From the NCBI GenBank assembly GCA_021785115.1, contig JAJYGO010000270.1:1-7677 (forward strand): a stretch of DNA of 7,677 bases. The letters run 5' to 3'. The DNA comes from Chloroflexota bacterium. Lineage in GTDB: Bacteria > Chloroflexota > Limnocylindria > Limnocylindrales > CSP1-4. This document shows positions 7,025 to 7,677 of the stretch, in pieces (the stretch's first letter is position 1; each line of letters begins with the position of its first letter). The translations under genes were made by a program, and so were the position numbers. The notes under the pieces are model-generated. The model did not search any database. It worked only from the letters and a program-made list of their open reading frames with translations, and was not told the DNA's origin.

Positions 7025-7377
7025 TGGCCGTCGCGGACGGGACGCGCTACTACCCGCTGCGCGCTCCCGCCCTGCCGAGGCGGCGCCAGGCCGCGCGGGT
7101 GCGCGCGGGGCGCCGGACCAACCGGGTGGGGCTCGCGATGGCCGCCATCCTGGTCGCGTTCCTCCTGGGCCTCTTCTATCTGACGCAGACGGTCAGCGTG
7201 GCGGCCACCAACTACGACATCGACGGGCTGCTCGCCCAGCGGGACCACCTGACGCAGCAGATCCAGTCGTTGCAGGGGGACATCGCGACGCTCGGGGCGG
7301 AGATCTCCGTCACGGCACGGGCCCAGGACCTGGGCCTGAGCCCGCTCGGCGCACCGCTCTGGGTTCGGGGTCGATAG
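7024..7377 (+). CDS. ftsL: FtsL/DivIC-like septum formation protein
   Basis: This 117-aa bitopic membrane protein fits FtsL by shape and position. A basic cytoplasmic tail (residues 1-34, with RRRQAARVRAGRR at 19-31) is followed by one membrane segment (about 35-57) and an extracytoplasmic coiled coil (about 64-95, with LLAQRDHLTQQIQSLQGDI), then the RAQDLGLSPLG ending (99-109) typical of FtsL/DivIC C-termini. FtsL with FtsB/DivIC links and activates the FtsQ-FtsI-FtsW septal complex. The ATG at 7024 overlaps the preceding stop and has GGAGG about 10 nt upstream; an in-frame ATG at 7003 would add 7 Gly-rich residues. It lies between rsmH and an FtsI-type gene, the standard ftsL place. FtsL and DivIC are hard to separate by sequence. 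Confidence 0.8.
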   Translation: MAVADGTRYYPLRAPALPRRRQAARVRAGRRTNRVGLAMAAILVAFLLGLFYLTQTVSVAATNYDIDGLLAQRDHLTQQIQSLQGDIATLGAEISVTARAQDLGLSPLGAPLWVRGR

Positions 7378-7383
7378 CGACCC

Positions 7384-7677
7384 ATGCTGGGACGGACGGA
7401 CCGTCGCGGCCGCCTGCTCGCCGTCCTCGCGGTCTTCGTCCTGCTGTCGACGCTGGCCGGCGCACGGCTGGCGTACTGGCAGGTGGCCGCCCACGACGAG
7501 CTGGTGGGCCTCGCGCAGCAGCAGCTCGAGCGCCCGGACGTGCAGCCCGCGACGCGCGGATCCATCTACGACCGGACCGGCGTCCTCCTCGCCACCACCG
7601 TCTACCGCGACCAGCTGATCGCCTATCCCGACCAGATCCCCGCCGCCCAGCAGCCGAGCACGGTGTCCGCCCTAGAT
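7384..7677 (+). CDS. ftsI: FtsI/PBP2-type peptidoglycan transpeptidase, N-terminal fragment
   Basis: The first 98 codons are in the window and the frame is open to the right edge. A short basic tail (DRRGR, 6-10) precedes one membrane anchor (about 11-31). After it, TRGSIYDRTGVLLATT (57-72) is the R-G-x-I-x-D-R-x-G-x-x-L-A signature of the pedestal (PBP dimer) domain of class B penicillin-binding proteins. These enzymes cross-link septal peptidoglycan in the periplasm-facing space. The catalytic Ser lies beyond the window, so activity cannot be judged. The ATG follows the ftsL-like stop by 6 bp, with only a weak Shine-Dalgarno, so coupling is likely. Position after ftsL favours FtsI over the elongation paralogs PBP2/MrdA. 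Confidence 0.88.
   Translation, partial: MLGRTDRRGRLLAVLAVFVLLSTLAGARLAYWQVAAHDELVGLAQQQLERPDVQPATRGSIYDRTGVLLATTVYRDQLIAYPDQIPAAQQPSTVSALD

Overview
This is a very GC-rich, densely coded bacterial window with core metabolic and cell-division genes. No mobile element, CRISPR array, toxin system or other accessory island is visible. Protein style (an actinobacterial-type SdhC, CxC-bearing RsmH, AGTGG-type MraZ boxes) together with a shortened RNase P RNA suggests a high-GC Gram-positive-like lineage, with Chloroflexota or Actinomycetota the best guesses. The taxon is inferred from a few motifs, not proven.

Layout. At the left edge is the first codon run of sucC (succinyl-CoA synthetase beta) on the minus strand. 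It diverges from a plus-strand sdhC-sdhD-sdhA-sdhB operon (347-3590) that encodes a complete four-subunit succinate dehydrogenase; all flavin, iron-sulfur, heme and quinone positions that I can place are present. An RNase HI gene follows, fused to the end of the operon by overlap with the sdhB stop codon but lacking a standard start codon. It converges on rnpB, the RNase P RNA (minus strand, 4329-4683), whose paired 5' and 3' ends define its limits. rnpB has a TAGAAT -10 box at the expected distance, and further upstream three 16-bp tandem repeats. A small four-cysteine protein gene (minus strand) lies upstream of that.

The right third is the start of a division and cell wall (dcw) cluster on the plus strand. 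It opens with a strong sigma70-type promoter (TTGACG, 16 bp, TATGAT) followed at the predicted start site by 10-bp-spaced MraZ boxes. The genes are mraZ (the autoregulator), rsmH (16S rRNA methyltransferase), an unrecognised 67-aa basic protein, an FtsL/DivIC-like membrane protein and the N-terminus of an FtsI/PBP2-type transpeptidase that runs off the window.

The most unusual points are the RNase P RNA that seems to lack P13, P14 and the P15 stem, the tandem repeats in front of it, the CTG-start candidate for rnhA, and two small unrecognised proteins. I do not see a clear undescribed multi-gene system.
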